From positions 2,418,001 through 2,482,000 of the forward strand of contig NZ_AKJN02000006.1 in the NCBI RefSeq assembly GCF_000282315.2: 64,000 nt of DNA, read 5' to 3'. Below, in pieces: positions 1-9,566 of this stretch. The position numbers and the translations under genes were made by a program. Under the pieces are notes generated by a model. That model did not search any database and was not told the DNA's origin. It was given only the letters and a program-made list of their open reading frames with translations. Origin of the DNA: Pseudomonas sp. GM41(2012). Lineage in GTDB: Bacteria > Pseudomonadota > Gammaproteobacteria > Pseudomonadales > Pseudomonadaceae. The first letter of the stretch is position 1; every line of letters begins with the position of its first letter.

Positions 1-505
1 ATGCCGTGTGCAAGTGACGCAGCATGCTGCGCTTCTTGGCGATCATCAGCAGGCCGGAGGTGTCACGGTCGAGACGGTGAACCAGCTCAAGCTCCTTGCA
101 ATCGGGACGCAACTGACGAAAGGCTTCGATCACCCCGTAAGTCAAGCCGCTACCACCGTGAACCGCAATGCCGCAAGGCTTGTTGATCACGATCAACGCC
201 TTGTCCTCGAATACAATCGAGGCTTCGAGGCGCTGCAGCAGGCCTTGTGCCAGTGGCACCGGCTCGTCGCGCTCAGGCACGCGAACCGGCGGCACGCGCA
301 CGATATCGCCCGCCTGCAGCTTGTATTCGGGCTTGATCCGACCTTTGTTCACTCGCACTTCGCCTTTGCGCAAAATGCGGTAAATCAAGGTCTTGGGCAC
401 GCCTTTGAGCCGAGCGAGAAGGAAGTTATCAATACGTTGGCCGGCATATTCCGGCGAGACCTCCAGCAGTTGTACGGCTGGGGTCGAAGGGGCAGTAGTC
501 GTCAT
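1..505 (-). CDS. rluC: 23S rRNA pseudouridine synthase RluC, 5' part only
   Basis: RluC converts uridines of 23S rRNA (955, 2504 and 2580 in E. coli) to pseudouridine. The gene reads leftward from the ATG at 505 and runs off the window after about 168 residues, so the C-terminus is not visible. The visible part has an N-terminal S4 RNA-binding domain (about residues 20-85, with [20 protein letters not shown]) and the start of the RsuA/RluA catalytic domain. The catalytic motif HRLDRDTSG is present, its second Asp being the nucleophile of the family. It diverges from rne, which is the usual Pseudomonas arrangement. No frameshift or disrupted motif is seen. Confidence 0.93.
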   Translation of the reverse strand, partial: MTTTAPSTPAVQLLEVSPEYAGQRIDNFLLARLKGVPKTLIYRILRKGEVRVNKGRIKPEYKLQAGDIVRVPPVRVPERDEPVPLAQGLLQRLEASIVFEDKALIVINKPCGIAVHGGSGLTYGVIEAFRQLRPDCKELELVHRLDRDTSGLLMIAKKRSMLRHLHTA

Positions 506-534
506 GGTGCGGATGATAACAATTTTTTATGGAA

Positions 535-563
535 TTGAAGCACTTAATCATTGCTGCTATAGT
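535..563 (+). promoter_or_regulatory. Sigma-70 promoter of rne
   Basis: TTGAAG (535-540) and TATAGT (558-563) are separated by exactly 17 bp, a near-consensus sigma-70 promoter. The expected transcription start is near 570, between the divergent rluC and rne genes. Only the sequence match supports it; the start site itself is inferred. Confidence 0.7.
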
Positions 564-569
564 CGCGAA

Positions 570-1205
570 CGCCGCCAAAAGTGGCCTGGACAGCGGACTA
601 ACGGTCAAAAACCGGCCCTGACCAACGCAATTCACGAGGACGAGAGGCCGTCCTACGGGGCTTTCGCTACGAAACGGTAGAGTTTGCAGTTGTAACGAGC
701 GCAGGTGACATGAGGCCTGAAGCATGCCGCAAAGCAGAGTTTTCACTCGCCTTGCGAGCAAATATTCACGGCCAGTTCACAAAGTGCAGTCAGCTACGAA
801 CAACCCCGAGCGAACGCTTCGGAAACAACGCCTAAATTAGCCATGATGCGTGACCTCCCCTTTCGGAGCTCACGGTAAATGCCAACCCGCTGCGGATTCT
901 GCGCGCGGCAGCACCCGAATTATCAGGGATACGTGTAGGGTGGAGATGCACAACCGCTGGACTGTGTAGCAATAGGCTTTATCAAGACGCTTCATCTCGT
1001 CCACAGCCGCTGGTTGATTCCTCCTCCTGACTGAGTGCTTAAGTAGCCACAGCAAGCAGGACGCGTACGTCGCGACGCCGGCCCAATTGGTCGGGGTTCG
1101 CTAGACACTGGAGTGTCCAACCACTCCTGACGCACCTGACACCGACCATGAGAAGTCGTGTGTGCCGAACGCCGTTTCCGGCAGCCCGGAAACCGACGGT
1201 ACTAC
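570..1205 (+). promoter_or_regulatory. Long 5' leader of rne
   Basis: About 635 nt lie between the predicted transcription start and the rne ATG at 1206, with no convincing gene on either strand. The leader contains several short self-complementary stretches, for example around 640-680 and 745-765. In E. coli the rne leader is about 361 nt and its structure lets RNase E cleave its own mRNA to hold its level constant. The same feedback here is an inference from position and length; I cannot match the E. coli hairpins by eye. Confidence 0.5.
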
Positions 1206-4200
1206 ATGAAAAGAATGCTGATTAACGCAACTCAACCCGAAGAGTTGCGTGTTGCACTGGTAGATGGCCAACGCCTCTACGACCTGGACATCGAATCCGG
1301 TGCACGCGAGCAGAAAAAGGCCAACATCTATAAAGGCCGGATTACTCGCATCGAACCAAGCCTTGAGGCTGCCTTTGTCGATTTCGGCTCTGAGCGCCAC
1401 GGCTTCCTGCCCCTCAAAGAAATCTCCCGCGAATACTTCAAGAAAGCCCCCGAAGGCCGCGTCAACATCAAGGATGTCCTGAGCGAAGGCCAGGAAGTCA
1501 TCGTTCAGGTCGAAAAAGAAGAACGTGGCAACAAGGGCGCAGCCCTGACCACCTTCATCAGCCTGGCCGGTCGTTACCTGGTTCTGATGCCGAACAACCC
1601 GCGTGCCGGCGGTATTTCCCGTCGCATCGAAGGTGAAGAGCGCAACGAACTGCGTGAAGCCCTGAACGGCCTGGTTGCTCCAGCCGACATGGGCCTGATC
1701 GTTCGCACTGCCGGCCTGGGCCGCAGCAGCGAAGAAATGCAGTGGGACCTCGACTACCTGCTGCAACTCTGGACCGCCATCAAAGAAGCCTCGCTGGATC
1801 GCTCCGCGCCGTTCCTGATCTACCAGGAAAGCAACGTGATCATCCGCGCCATCCGCGATTACCTGCGCCAGGACATCGGCGAAGTGCTGATCGACAGCGT
1901 TGAAGCCCAGGACGAAGCCCTGACCTTCATCCGCCAGGTGATGCCGCAGTACGCCAGCAAGATCAAGCTGTACGAAGACAGCGTTCCGCTGTTCAACCGT
2001 TTCCAGATCGAAAGCCAGATCGAGACCGCTTTCCAGCGCGTCGTTGAACTGCCTTCCGGTGGTTCCATCGTTATCGATCCGACCGAAGCCCTGGTGTCCA
2101 TCGACATCAACTCGGCGCGCGCCACCAAAGGCAGCGACATCGAAGAAACCGCTCTGCAGACCAACCTTGAAGCCGCCGAAGAAATCGCCCGTCAGTTGCG
2201 CCTGCGCGACATCGGCGGCCTGATCGTCATCGACTTCATTGACATGACCCCTGCCAAGAACCAGCGCGCCGTGGAAGAGAAAGTCCGCGAATGCCTGGAA
2301 GCTGACCGCGCTCGCGTGCAAGTCGGTCGCATCTCGCGCTTCGGCCTGCTGGAAATGTCCCGTCAGCGCCTGCGTCCATCGCTGGGCGAAAGCAGTGGCA
2401 TCGTTTGCCCGCGTTGCAACGGCACCGGCATCATCCGTGACGTTGAATCGCTGTCGCTGGCGATTCTGCGCCTGATCGAAGAAGAAGCCCTGAAAGACCG
2501 CACTGCCGAAGTTCGCGCCCAGGTGCCGATCCCGGTCGCCGCGTTCCTGCTCAACGAAAAACGCAACTCGATCACCAAGATCGAGCTGCGCACCCGTGCC
2601 CGCATCGTCATTCTGCCGAACGATCACCTCGAAACGCCGCACTTCGAAGTGCAGCGTTTGCGCGATGACAGCCCGGAAGCCGCGGTCGGCCAGTCCAGCT
2701 ACGAAATCGCTGCTGCCGCTGCCGAAGTCGAAGAAGTCCAGCCAGCCGCTGCGACCCGCACCCTGGTTCGCCAGGAAGCCGCGGTCAAGACGGCCCCGGC
2801 CCGCGCCAACGCTCCGGTTCCGACCGAAGTCGTCGCTGCCGCCCCTGTTGTCGCACCGGTCGCCGCGCCAGAGCCAAGCCTGTTCAAAGGCCTGGTGAAG
2901 TCGCTGGTCAGCCTGTTCGCGACCAAGGAAGAGCCTGCTGCTCCGGTTGTGGTTGAAAAACCGGCGACCACCGAGCGTCCGGCCCGCAACGAAGAGCGTC
3001 GCAACGGTCGTCAGCAGAGCCGCAACCGTAACGGTCGCCGCGATGAAGAACGCAAGCCTCGCGAGGAACGTGCACCGCGTGAAGAGCGCGCACCACGTGA
3101 GCCACGCGAAGCCCGCGAAGAAACGCCAGCAGTAGCCGTCGCCCGCGAAGAACGCGCTCCACGTGAAGAGCGCGCACCACGCGCACCTCGTGAAGAACGT
3201 GCACCGCGCGCTCCTCGCGAAGATCGCAAGCCACGTGGCGATCGTGAAGAGCGTCCGGTTCGTGAACTGCGCGAGCCTCTGGATGCCGCTCCGGCCGCCG
3301 CTGCTACCGCTGCTACCGCCGCCGCTGAAGAGCGTCCAGCTCGTCAGCCACGTGAAGAACGTGCTCCACGCCCACCGCGTGAAGAACGTCAGCCACGTGC
3401 CGAGCAAGCCGCTGCCGCAGTAGCTGAAGAAGAACTGGTTACCAACGAAGAGCAACTGCAGGAAGACGGTCAGGACGGCGCCGAAGGCGATCGTCCACGC
3501 CGCCGCTCCCGTGGCCAGCGTCGTCGCAGCAACCGTCGCGAGCGTCAACGCGATGCCAACGGTAACGTGATCGAAGGTTCGGAAGAATCCGAGTCCGCCG
3601 AAGGTAACGAAGCCGCTGAAACCAGCGAAGCGCCAAGCGCTGCCGATCTGGCCGCCGGCCTGGCTGTTACCGCAGCCGTTGCCAGCACCGTGATCAGCGC
3701 TCCAGCTGAAGCACAGGCTAACGAGCAAGCCGAACGCGCAACTGCCGCCACCCTGGAAGCTGCTCCAGTGGAAGCGCCAGTGGTTGAAGCAACGACTCCG
3801 GTCGAAGCCACCGCCGCTCCGGAAATCGAAGTGGCCCCGGTTCGTGAAGCACAGCCTGTATTCGAAGCTGCCGCTGAGCCAGTAGTTGCCGCAGAACCGG
3901 CTGCCGAAACAGCCAGCGAAACAGTAACCGAAGCTGTCCGTGAAGTTCGCGAAGAGCAAACCGCGTTCAACTGGGTTGCCGAGCCAGCCGCTGCCGAAGC
4001 GCCAGAAGCGCCAGAAGCGCCAGAAGCCGAGGCCATGGTGTCCGAGCCAGTGGTTGCTGCTGCCGAGCCTGCTCCGGTGGTTGAAGCGCCGGTTGTTGCC
4101 GAAGTGGCCGCACCGGAAGTCGAAGCCGCCCCTGTCAGCGCCCTGACGCCAAGTGGCCGTGCGCCGAACGATCCACGTGAAGTGCGTCGTCGCAAGCGTG

Positions 4201-4436
4201 AAGAGGAGCGTCTGCAGAAGGAAGCCGAACTGGCTGCCGCTGCTGCTCCGGTTGCTGTCGAACCAGCACCGGTTGTCGCTGAAGTCGTCGAGGCAGCACC
4301 TGCCCCGGCTGCTGAAGTCGCTGCTGCCGAACCCGCTGAGTCGGCGATCGACGAAGCACCGCGCTCCGTTCAGGAAGCGGTAGAGCAACACGAGCAAGCC
4401 CTGGAAAAAGAACACGAGCCTAAACCTCTCGTCTGA
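1206..4436 (+). CDS. rne: Ribonuclease E
   Basis: RNase E is the essential endoribonuclease that starts mRNA decay, matures rRNA and tRNA, and scaffolds the degradosome. The ATG at 1206 gives 1076 aa beginning [20 protein letters not shown]; an in-frame start 16 codons earlier is unlikely. The N-terminal half has the S1 domain (about residues 39-120), the catalytic aspartates D300 (SIDINS) and D343 (VIDFIDM), and the Zn-link CPRCNGTG with C401 and C404. The C-terminal half, from about residue 510, is low complexity: an Arg/Glu-rich stretch of repeated PREERA-like units (about 600-760, RNA-binding) and then Ala/Pro/Glu/Val-rich sequence, as expected of the disordered degradosome scaffold. A strong terminator follows directly. 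Confidence 0.97.
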   Translation: MKRMLINATQPEELRVALVDGQRLYDLDIESGAREQKKANIYKGRITRIEPSLEAAFVDFGSERHGFLPLKEISREYFKKAPEGRVNIKDVLSEGQEVIVQVEKEERGNKGAALTTFISLAGRYLVLMPNNPRAGGISRRIEGEERNELREALNGLVAPADMGLIVRTAGLGRSSEEMQWDLDYLLQLWTAIKEASLDRSAPFLIYQESNVIIRAIRDYLRQDIGEVLIDSVEAQDEALTFIRQVMPQYASKIKLYEDSVPLFNRFQIESQIETAFQRVVELPSGGSIVIDPTEALVSIDINSARATKGSDIEETALQTNLEAAEEIARQLRLRDIGGLIVIDFIDMTPAKNQRAVEEKVRECLEADRARVQVGRISRFGLLEMSRQRLRPSLGESSGIVCPRCNGTGIIRDVESLSLAILRLIEEEALKDRTAEVRAQVPIPVAAFLLNEKRNSITKIELRTRARIVILPNDHLETPHFEVQRLRDDSPEAAVGQSSYEIAAAAAEVEEVQPAAATRTLVRQEAAVKTAPARANAPVPTEVVAAAPVVAPVAAPEPSLFKGLVKSLVSLFATKEEPAAPVVVEKPATTERPARNEERRNGRQQSRNRNGRRDEERKPREERAPREERAPREPREAREETPAVAVAREERAPREERAPRAPREERAPRAPREDRKPRGDREERPVRELREPLDAAPAAAATAATAAAEERPARQPREERAPRPPREERQPRAEQAAAAVAEEELVTNEEQLQEDGQDGAEGDRPRRRSRGQRRRSNRRERQRDANGNVIEGSEESESAEGNEAAETSEAPSAADLAAGLAVTAAVASTVISAPAEAQANEQAERATAATLEAAPVEAPVVEATTPVEATAAPEIEVAPVREAQPVFEAAAEPVVAAEPAAETASETVTEAVREVREEQTAFNWVAEPAAAEAPEAPEAPEAEAMVSEPVVAAAEPAPVVEAPVVAEVAAPEVEAAPVSALTPSGRAPNDPREVRRRKREEERLQKEAELAAAAAPVAVEPAPVVAEVVEAAPAPAAEVAAAEPAESAIDEAPRSVQEAVEQHEQALEKEHEPKPLV

Positions 4437-4453
4437 TTCCATCGGCCACTAAA

Positions 4454-4488
4454 AAGCCCCGCCTGGTGATCCAGGCGGGGCTTTTTTT
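4454..4488 (+). terminator. Intrinsic terminator of rne
   Basis: A 13-bp perfect stem (AAGCCCCGCCTGG and its complement) with a 4-nt TGAT loop is followed by eight T residues. It starts 18 bp after the rne stop codon. Confidence 0.95.
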
Positions 4489-4680
4489 TGCCGATGAATA
4501 TCAAGGCTAACGATGGCTTACAGCCAAATCAGTTGGGCGCCACGCCAAACACTCAACCAAATATTTGTAAGTAAGTATTACGAACGAGTCGTGCAACGTG
4601 CAGAATAGAGCGGTTGCAGGGCTCAAGGCAGGCCCTGCCACGGTCCGAAAGCCTTCGGCCCGTTATGGAGTAAAGGGTGC

Positions 4681-5580
4681 ATGACTATGGAATTTGCTGA
4701 ACTGGACGCCTTCAAGGCGATTGTTGACTATGGCAGCGTCACGCAGGCCGCGATCAGGTTGAATCGCGCTCAATCCAGCATCTCCTTCCGCATCAAGACC
4801 CTCGAATCACGGCTCGATACCAAGCTGTTCGAACGATCCGGCCGCGGCATCACGATGACGGCGCAAGGCAAGGAGCTGTATGCCTACGCCTCGCAAATCC
4901 TCGATCTGGTGGCGCGTGCCCAAGCCAGTCTAACCCAGGCAAAAACCGAAACACGGGTACGCCTGGGCGTCATCGAAAACCTCACTATCACGCGACAAAA
5001 CCTGCTGCAAAGCATCGTTGCCAATCCCGATGGCTTGGCGGTGGATGTCAGCATTGGCAACACGCAATCACTGCTCAAGGACCTTGAGGCCGGCAAGCTG
5101 GACGCAGTGATTGTCGGCGCCGGTTTTGCCCCCGCGCATTATCGTCGGGTGACGCTGTTCAACGATCCGCTGGCGCTGATCTACAGCGCGACGCAACCTG
5201 CCATCCACGACCTGAAGGCCTTTAGCGGCCAAGTATTCCTGGTCAACAGTCGGCGCAGCGCTTCGCAACGCAATCTCGACGAACTGTTTCTGATGGGCAA
5301 CATCACCCCGGAAAAAATCATCGAATGCGGCTCGTATCCGCTGCTGTTTTCAAATGTGATCAACGGCGTGGGCGTGGCCCTGGTGCCGTTGTCATTGGTC
5401 GATTCGTGTTGTCGCAGTGAGCAGGTGCAAACCTATTTCCTCAATGGCTCATATGCTTCGCTGACCACCGAGTTCGTGTTTTTCGATCATCCCGGCAAAC
5501 CGGCGCCCAGGGCGCTGGCCCAATGGGTGCTGGACTTCGAGAAACCGGCCCGTCTGCCGTTGACGGCAACAGCGGTGTAA
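4681..5580 (+). CDS. LysR-family transcriptional regulator
   Basis: This 299-aa protein has the usual LysR length. It carries an N-terminal winged helix-turn-helix (about residues 5-62, with GSVTQAAIRLNRAQSSISFRI) and a C-terminal periplasmic-binding-like effector domain. Two starts are possible, the ATG at 4681 (GGAG 10 bp upstream) and the ATG at 4687; the protein changes by two residues. It ends 15 bp from the end of a convergent operon (FAH-like enzyme, EamA transporter, beta-helix protein), which it may regulate, although LysR regulators more often diverge from their targets. The effector is unknown. Confidence 0.88.
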   Translation: MTMEFAELDAFKAIVDYGSVTQAAIRLNRAQSSISFRIKTLESRLDTKLFERSGRGITMTAQGKELYAYASQILDLVARAQASLTQAKTETRVRLGVIENLTITRQNLLQSIVANPDGLAVDVSIGNTQSLLKDLEAGKLDAVIVGAGFAPAHYRRVTLFNDPLALIYSATQPAIHDLKAFSGQVFLVNSRRSASQRNLDELFLMGNITPEKIIECGSYPLLFSNVINGVGVALVPLSLVDSCCRSEQVQTYFLNGSYASLTTEFVFFDHPGKPAPRALAQWVLDFEKPARLPLTATAV

Positions 5581-5595
5581 CGGGCCGGGCACTCG

Positions 5596-6492
5596 TCAGC
5601 AGTTACACGATTGGCGCACCAGCTCATCCTCGAACAGGTTGGACAATCGCAGCCCCTCCTCCTCGCTGCTTGCTTGAATGATGTCACCGTGTTGCAACTC
5701 GAAGCCGTCCTTGTCGGTACTCAAGGAAGCACCGAGCAAAACGTAGTGAACCGTGCCGGGCTCGCAGAGTTCTTCATGCTGGAACAGCAAGGCTTCGAGT
5801 TCGCTTTTGGCAAACATCAACTGGTCCAGTCCCAGCAGCGACTGTTTATCCCACACTGTTTGCCCACGCCGCACAATCGAACTCCTGACCACCGAGTGGC
5901 GCGGCGGTTCGGCGATGACCAGTTCGTGGCACAACGCGGTATTGCGCAACTTGGACAGACCGGCCAGCCCCGGTTGAGCATGACGTAGCACCGGGTCGGA
6001 GAAATCCACCGCCAAGGTGTAGCCGATGTAACGCGGGTTCCGGCAATCGTCGATCAGGTACACGCAGGCGTATTCGATCTCGATGCCAGCACCGCTGGCA
6101 TGACACGGCGATTTGATCGCCCGGGACGCGGCCACCAGGCCCTTGCCGTTACCTTTGTAGTACCAGTCCGGCGAAGAGCGCTCGGGCATGGGCAAACCAT
6201 TGACCGTGCGATGGGTATAGCCAAAGCCGCTGACCATGCACACCGCATCCATTACCGGCCGCAGCGGCACACTGAAGGTCACCGATGAAAGCGCCTCAAG
6301 CGCCAGCGCCGTCAGGGACAAGCCGCTTTTGAAGTCCTCCCAGGATTGTTTGCTGCGCACGAACCGTACCGCCAGCGCCTGAGAACTCTCGACCGCTTCC
6401 ACCCGCCACAGTGACGTGGATGTCCCTTTTCCCTGCAAAAGTCCCACCCAGCGCACACCGTGACGATCGACCGCATCGACGATTCTGTCCAT
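5596..6492 (-). CDS. FAH-superfamily protein, GguC/AraD1-like
   Basis: This 298-aa protein resembles the GguC/AraD1 branch of the fumarylacetoacetate hydrolase superfamily. The central part has the family signature (SPDWYYKGNGKGLV around residue 127) followed by GIEIEYACVYLIDD, FSDPVLR, and a C-terminal block ending in an LQHGDIIQASSEEEGLRLSN-like segment. Family members hydrolyse, dehydrate or decarboxylate beta-keto acids or sugar acids using a metal ion; the substrate here cannot be read from sequence. The ATG at 6492 has GGAGG 7 bp upstream and overlaps the stop of the EamA gene by 1 nt (TGATG), so translation is probably coupled. It is the last gene of a three-gene operon. Confidence 0.72.
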   Translation of the reverse strand: MDRIVDAVDRHGVRWVGLLQGKGTSTSLWRVEAVESSQALAVRFVRSKQSWEDFKSGLSLTALALEALSSVTFSVPLRPVMDAVCMVSGFGYTHRTVNGLPMPERSSPDWYYKGNGKGLVAASRAIKSPCHASGAGIEIEYACVYLIDDCRNPRYIGYTLAVDFSDPVLRHAQPGLAGLSKLRNTALCHELVIAEPPRHSVVRSSIVRRGQTVWDKQSLLGLDQLMFAKSELEALLFQHEELCEPGTVHYVLLGASLSTDKDGFELQHGDIIQASSEEEGLRLSNLFEDELVRQSCNC

Positions 6493-7409
6493 CAAGCAGC
6501 CTCCGTGCGCAGTGCCAGCGGTGCCCGACGTTTAATGGAGCAGAGGATCACCCCGAACACGATCAGCACCAGGCTGACCAAGTGATAGGCATGTAACTGC
6601 ACGTCGAGAAACACGATACTGAACAAGCCACCGGACAACGGCACCAGGTGAGTGAAGATCTCACCACGGGTCGCGCCGATTTCACCGATACCTTTGCTCC
6701 AGAACAGATAGGACAGCCAGGACGGGAAGATCACCAGGTACGCCAGGCCCAGCCACGGTACCGCGCCCTGCCCCAGGTTGAACGTCAGGTCAGGGTGCAA
6801 GGCCAAAACCCCGAGGCTGAACGGAATCAGGCACAACGCCCCCACCACCGCGCAATAGGTCACGAACGCGTTGCCGGCGATGGTCTTGGGCTTGGTTCGC
6901 AAAAAGGAACAATAGACAGCCCAACTGGCGGCCGAAGCCATGGTCCAGAAATCGCCCTTGTTGAAACCTTCCAGGAAGCTCAAATCGGACAAATGCCCCA
7001 TGGTCACCAGCCAGAACACACCGACTGTGCTGATGACCACACCCAGCATATTCGACCGGGAGATGAAATCACCAAACACGAAACGATTGAGGGCCAGTAC
7101 CAGGCAAGGCGTGGCCGACAAATAGATCGCCGCATTCAAGGAGCTGGTGTATTGCAAACCGATATATAAAGTCAGGGGGAAAATAACTTGCCCGCAGACT
7201 GCCAACATCACCAGGGTCAACCATGACTTGCGCGCGGCCGGCAAACTGGCGACCACCGCTTTATAGTTGATCAAGAGAAGTAACGCACTGGTAATCAGCC
7301 ATCGAAGTTGCGACAACAGTACCGGATCTACATCCACCACCATCAATTTTCCGACAACATAGTTCCCGCCCCAGAACACGGCAGCGAGTGAAAGCAACAA
7401 GTACGGCAT
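6492..7409 (-). CDS. DMT-superfamily (EamA) transporter
   Basis: This 305-aa inner-membrane protein has about ten hydrophobic segments in two EamA repeats, starting MPYLLLSLAAVFWGGNYVVGK, which carries the family's FWGGNYV signature. EamA proteins mostly export amino acids, sugars or small metabolites. An SD (GGAGG) precedes the ATG at 7409. It sits between the FAH-like enzyme (1-nt overlap) and the beta-helix/methyltransferase-like gene (11-bp gap), so it probably carries the product or substrate of this operon. Confidence 0.85.
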   Translation of the reverse strand: MPYLLLSLAAVFWGGNYVVGKLMVVDVDPVLLSQLRWLITSALLLLINYKAVVASLPAARKSWLTLVMLAVCGQVIFPLTLYIGLQYTSSLNAAIYLSATPCLVLALNRFVFGDFISRSNMLGVVISTVGVFWLVTMGHLSDLSFLEGFNKGDFWTMASAASWAVYCSFLRTKPKTIAGNAFVTYCAVVGALCLIPFSLGVLALHPDLTFNLGQGAVPWLGLAYLVIFPSWLSYLFWSKGIGEIGATRGEIFTHLVPLSGGLFSIVFLDVQLHAYHLVSLVLIVFGVILCSIKRRAPLALRTEAA

Positions 7410-7420
7410 GTAAGCCTCCG

Positions 7421-8782
7421 TCAGATCTTCTTCATTAACATGAAAGAGGCACCGTCGAATTCGACTTCCCCACGCAGATGGAACAAGTCTTGGTACACGG
7501 ATAATTGCGCCTGCAACACATCGGTGATCGGCAACAACAACATGGCCTCCGGCGCCAGCACCCGGGCCAGTTCATTGACATAGACCCGACAAGGCTCGGC
7601 ATCAACCGGTGAACTGTTGGCGACAATCAACGAGTAGCCCAAGCGGCGGCGATAGTGGAAATCACCCGCCGAGGCAAACGGCAACTTGGCAAAATCCAGG
7701 TCGGCACGCAGCCTGAGCTGTTTGTGGCCTTGGTCCTGCGCCCATTGCAAGTGGTGGGCGAACGGCTGCCGGGAACCGGAGATGACATCGAGGCTGTGCC
7801 GGGCGAACGCCTGAAGCTGGGCGTTATCCGGCGGCGCAATCAACAGCACGGATTTCTTGCCCGGCGTATCGAGGTACTCCGCCAATGGCGCCGGCAACGT
7901 CGGCGTCTCACGCTTCGGGCTGTCCCGGTAGATCATCAACCAGTCGGAATTGATCGCGGCCCAGTCGCTGACTTGCAGCGTTTGCTCGATCGACGGCTGG
8001 TAGGTTTCCATCAGGTGAGCCTTGAACGGCAGGTATTGCAGGACTTTCCCCTGGTCGCCAACGATGGAGTAGTCGCCAACCCAGGTATTGAGAAAGGAGC
8101 GGATCCCGACAATGCTGGCCTTGCCCAGATAGTCCGCGTTCCAGCCCACGATCGCTTCACGCCCAACCCACGCGTAATCGCACAACTTCACCGGCGGCAG
8201 ACGCGTCATCGCCACGGTCCGCGAACCGATGGAGAGCCGGCCGTAGGGATCATGGTCCTGGCGCAGCAATTGACTCCCCGGCGACAGCCAGACACCGTCG
8301 CCAATCGCCACATCGCCGCCGGCGTTGACCGCAGCGTTGCGACCAAAACGCACATACTGGCCAATCTTGATCGACGGCAACTCATCCGCCGAGTGATCGA
8401 GTTGATGATCGGCATGGGGGTGGCTGAAATACGCTCCGTTTTCAAAGTGCGTAGGGGAAATCAGGTGTTCCCCGAACTGCTCCTTGACGAGCAGCGGCGA
8501 ACCACTGGTATTGACCGAAAAGTGCTGCGGGGACAAACCGAAGTCGTCGCCCAGCTCTTTTAAACGTTCACCAAACGTGACTCCGAACTTGATTTCATCG
8601 CGATGACAACTGATGGTCTGCGAGGCTTTTCTAAGTTGTCGAAGTGTTTTTACATAACGAGGTACAGGTTGAAAAACATCTGCAGAACTTAACGCCCGCT
8701 CCAATGCCCCCAACTCCTGAATATCACTGTTCAGTTCCAAAGGACTGACACTGACCGACGCATCCATATAGTGCTTTATCAT
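7421..8782 (-). CDS. Left-handed beta-helix protein fused to a methyltransferase-like domain
   Basis: The likely start is the ATG at 8782 (AAAAGAG about 6 bp upstream), giving 453 aa; the frame stays open to 8902 but without a good start there. The middle (about residues 130-255) has hexapeptide-type turns (IKIGQYVRFGRN, VAIGDGVWLSPGS, YAWVGREAIVGWN, VGDYSIVGDQGK), as in CatB-like acyltransferases or gamma-carbonic anhydrases. The C-terminal 150 residues look like half of a class I methyltransferase fold (KKSVLLIAPPDNAQL, LGYSLIVANSS, YVNELARVLAPEAMLLLPI), but I see no GxGxG SAM-binding loop. It is the first gene of the operon with the EamA transporter and the FAH-like enzyme. I do not recognise the combination; function unknown. 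Confidence 0.6.
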   Translation of the reverse strand: MIKHYMDASVSVSPLELNSDIQELGALERALSSADVFQPVPRYVKTLRQLRKASQTISCHRDEIKFGVTFGERLKELGDDFGLSPQHFSVNTSGSPLLVKEQFGEHLISPTHFENGAYFSHPHADHQLDHSADELPSIKIGQYVRFGRNAAVNAGGDVAIGDGVWLSPGSQLLRQDHDPYGRLSIGSRTVAMTRLPPVKLCDYAWVGREAIVGWNADYLGKASIVGIRSFLNTWVGDYSIVGDQGKVLQYLPFKAHLMETYQPSIEQTLQVSDWAAINSDWLMIYRDSPKRETPTLPAPLAEYLDTPGKKSVLLIAPPDNAQLQAFARHSLDVISGSRQPFAHHLQWAQDQGHKQLRLRADLDFAKLPFASAGDFHYRRRLGYSLIVANSSPVDAEPCRVYVNELARVLAPEAMLLLPITDVLQAQLSVYQDLFHLRGEVEFDGASFMLMKKI

Positions 8783-8975
8783 GTAGGCTCTTTTTTTAAT
8801 GAGTACTGACCGGACGTTCACCCCAACTGTGAACATCACACGCCACATGATCGTATGTCGGATAAAACCCGCTGAATAACGAGTTTTATATCTGGCACCC
8901 ATCGATAAATACGAATGGGTAAAAGCAAGGGCCGATTACTCCGGGGAAGTGCGAATGCGATCCCGCCGATAACCG

Positions 8976-9566
8976 TTATTGAAAAACCAGCGACGCTGGC
9001 ACATCCACATCCCAGAGCACACCGGGATCGTCCACCGCCACCTCAACCACCCTCGCCTGGGCGAACAATGGCTTGGCACCTCGATCACCTGCCAGCTCCA
9101 TCAACCCCGGGCCAAAACTACGACCAAACCCCACCGGGTGCCCAAACTCGCCTTCATGCACCGGCACACTGATGCAATCGTCGGCCATCCCCGCCACCAC
9201 ACGCTCAATACTCGACGGAAGGATGAACGGCATATCCCCCAGCACAATCAGCCAGCCACTGAGCTGCGGACACGCCGCCACCCCGGCTGCGATGCTGTCG
9301 CCCATGCCGGTCGATTCGATCAGCACAATCTCACAACCATAAGCCTTGGCCATGCGGATCACTTGTGGTCGGTCCACAGTGGTCACCAGGACGCGCTTCT
9401 CAAGGGACGCCGGCAAATTCACCAGCACTTGCTCGATCATCGAATGAACAGCACCCTCGCGCCCCGTACAATCCGCCACCAGCTTGTCCCTTTCGGCACC
9501 GGCCTCCTGTCGAAACCGACTGCCCTGCCCCGCTGCCAGCACAATGACGCCGATGGGTTCGCTCAT
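8976..9566 (-). CDS. mocA: MocA-like nucleotidyltransferase (molybdenum cofactor cytidylyltransferase)
   Basis: This 196-aa GT-A fold nucleotidyltransferase has an N-terminal VIVLAAGQGSRFRQEAGAERDKL with the nucleotide-binding loop and conserved Lys, and LGDMPFILPS with the metal-binding Asp. MocA-type enzymes attach CMP to molybdopterin to give the MCD cofactor used by xanthine-oxidase-family hydroxylases. It is the last gene of the operon with the two hydroxylase subunits and XdhC, overlapping xdhC by 4 nt (ATGA), which fits this role. The glycine-rich nucleotide-binding loop is intact. Confidence 0.82.
   Translation of the reverse strand: MSEPIGVIVLAAGQGSRFRQEAGAERDKLVADCTGREGAVHSMIEQVLVNLPASLEKRVLVTTVDRPQVIRMAKAYGCEIVLIESTGMGDSIAAGVAACPQLSGWLIVLGDMPFILPSSIERVVAGMADDCISVPVHEGEFGHPVGFGRSFGPGLMELAGDRGAKPLFAQARVVEVAVDDPGVLWDVDVPASLVFQ

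Noticed and set aside
1101..4442. 1113-aa open frame antisense to rne
   Set aside because: Its protein is Gly/Ser/Phe/Arg-rich low complexity, mirrors the biased codon use of rne, and shows no domain; the rne frame has all RNase E motifs.
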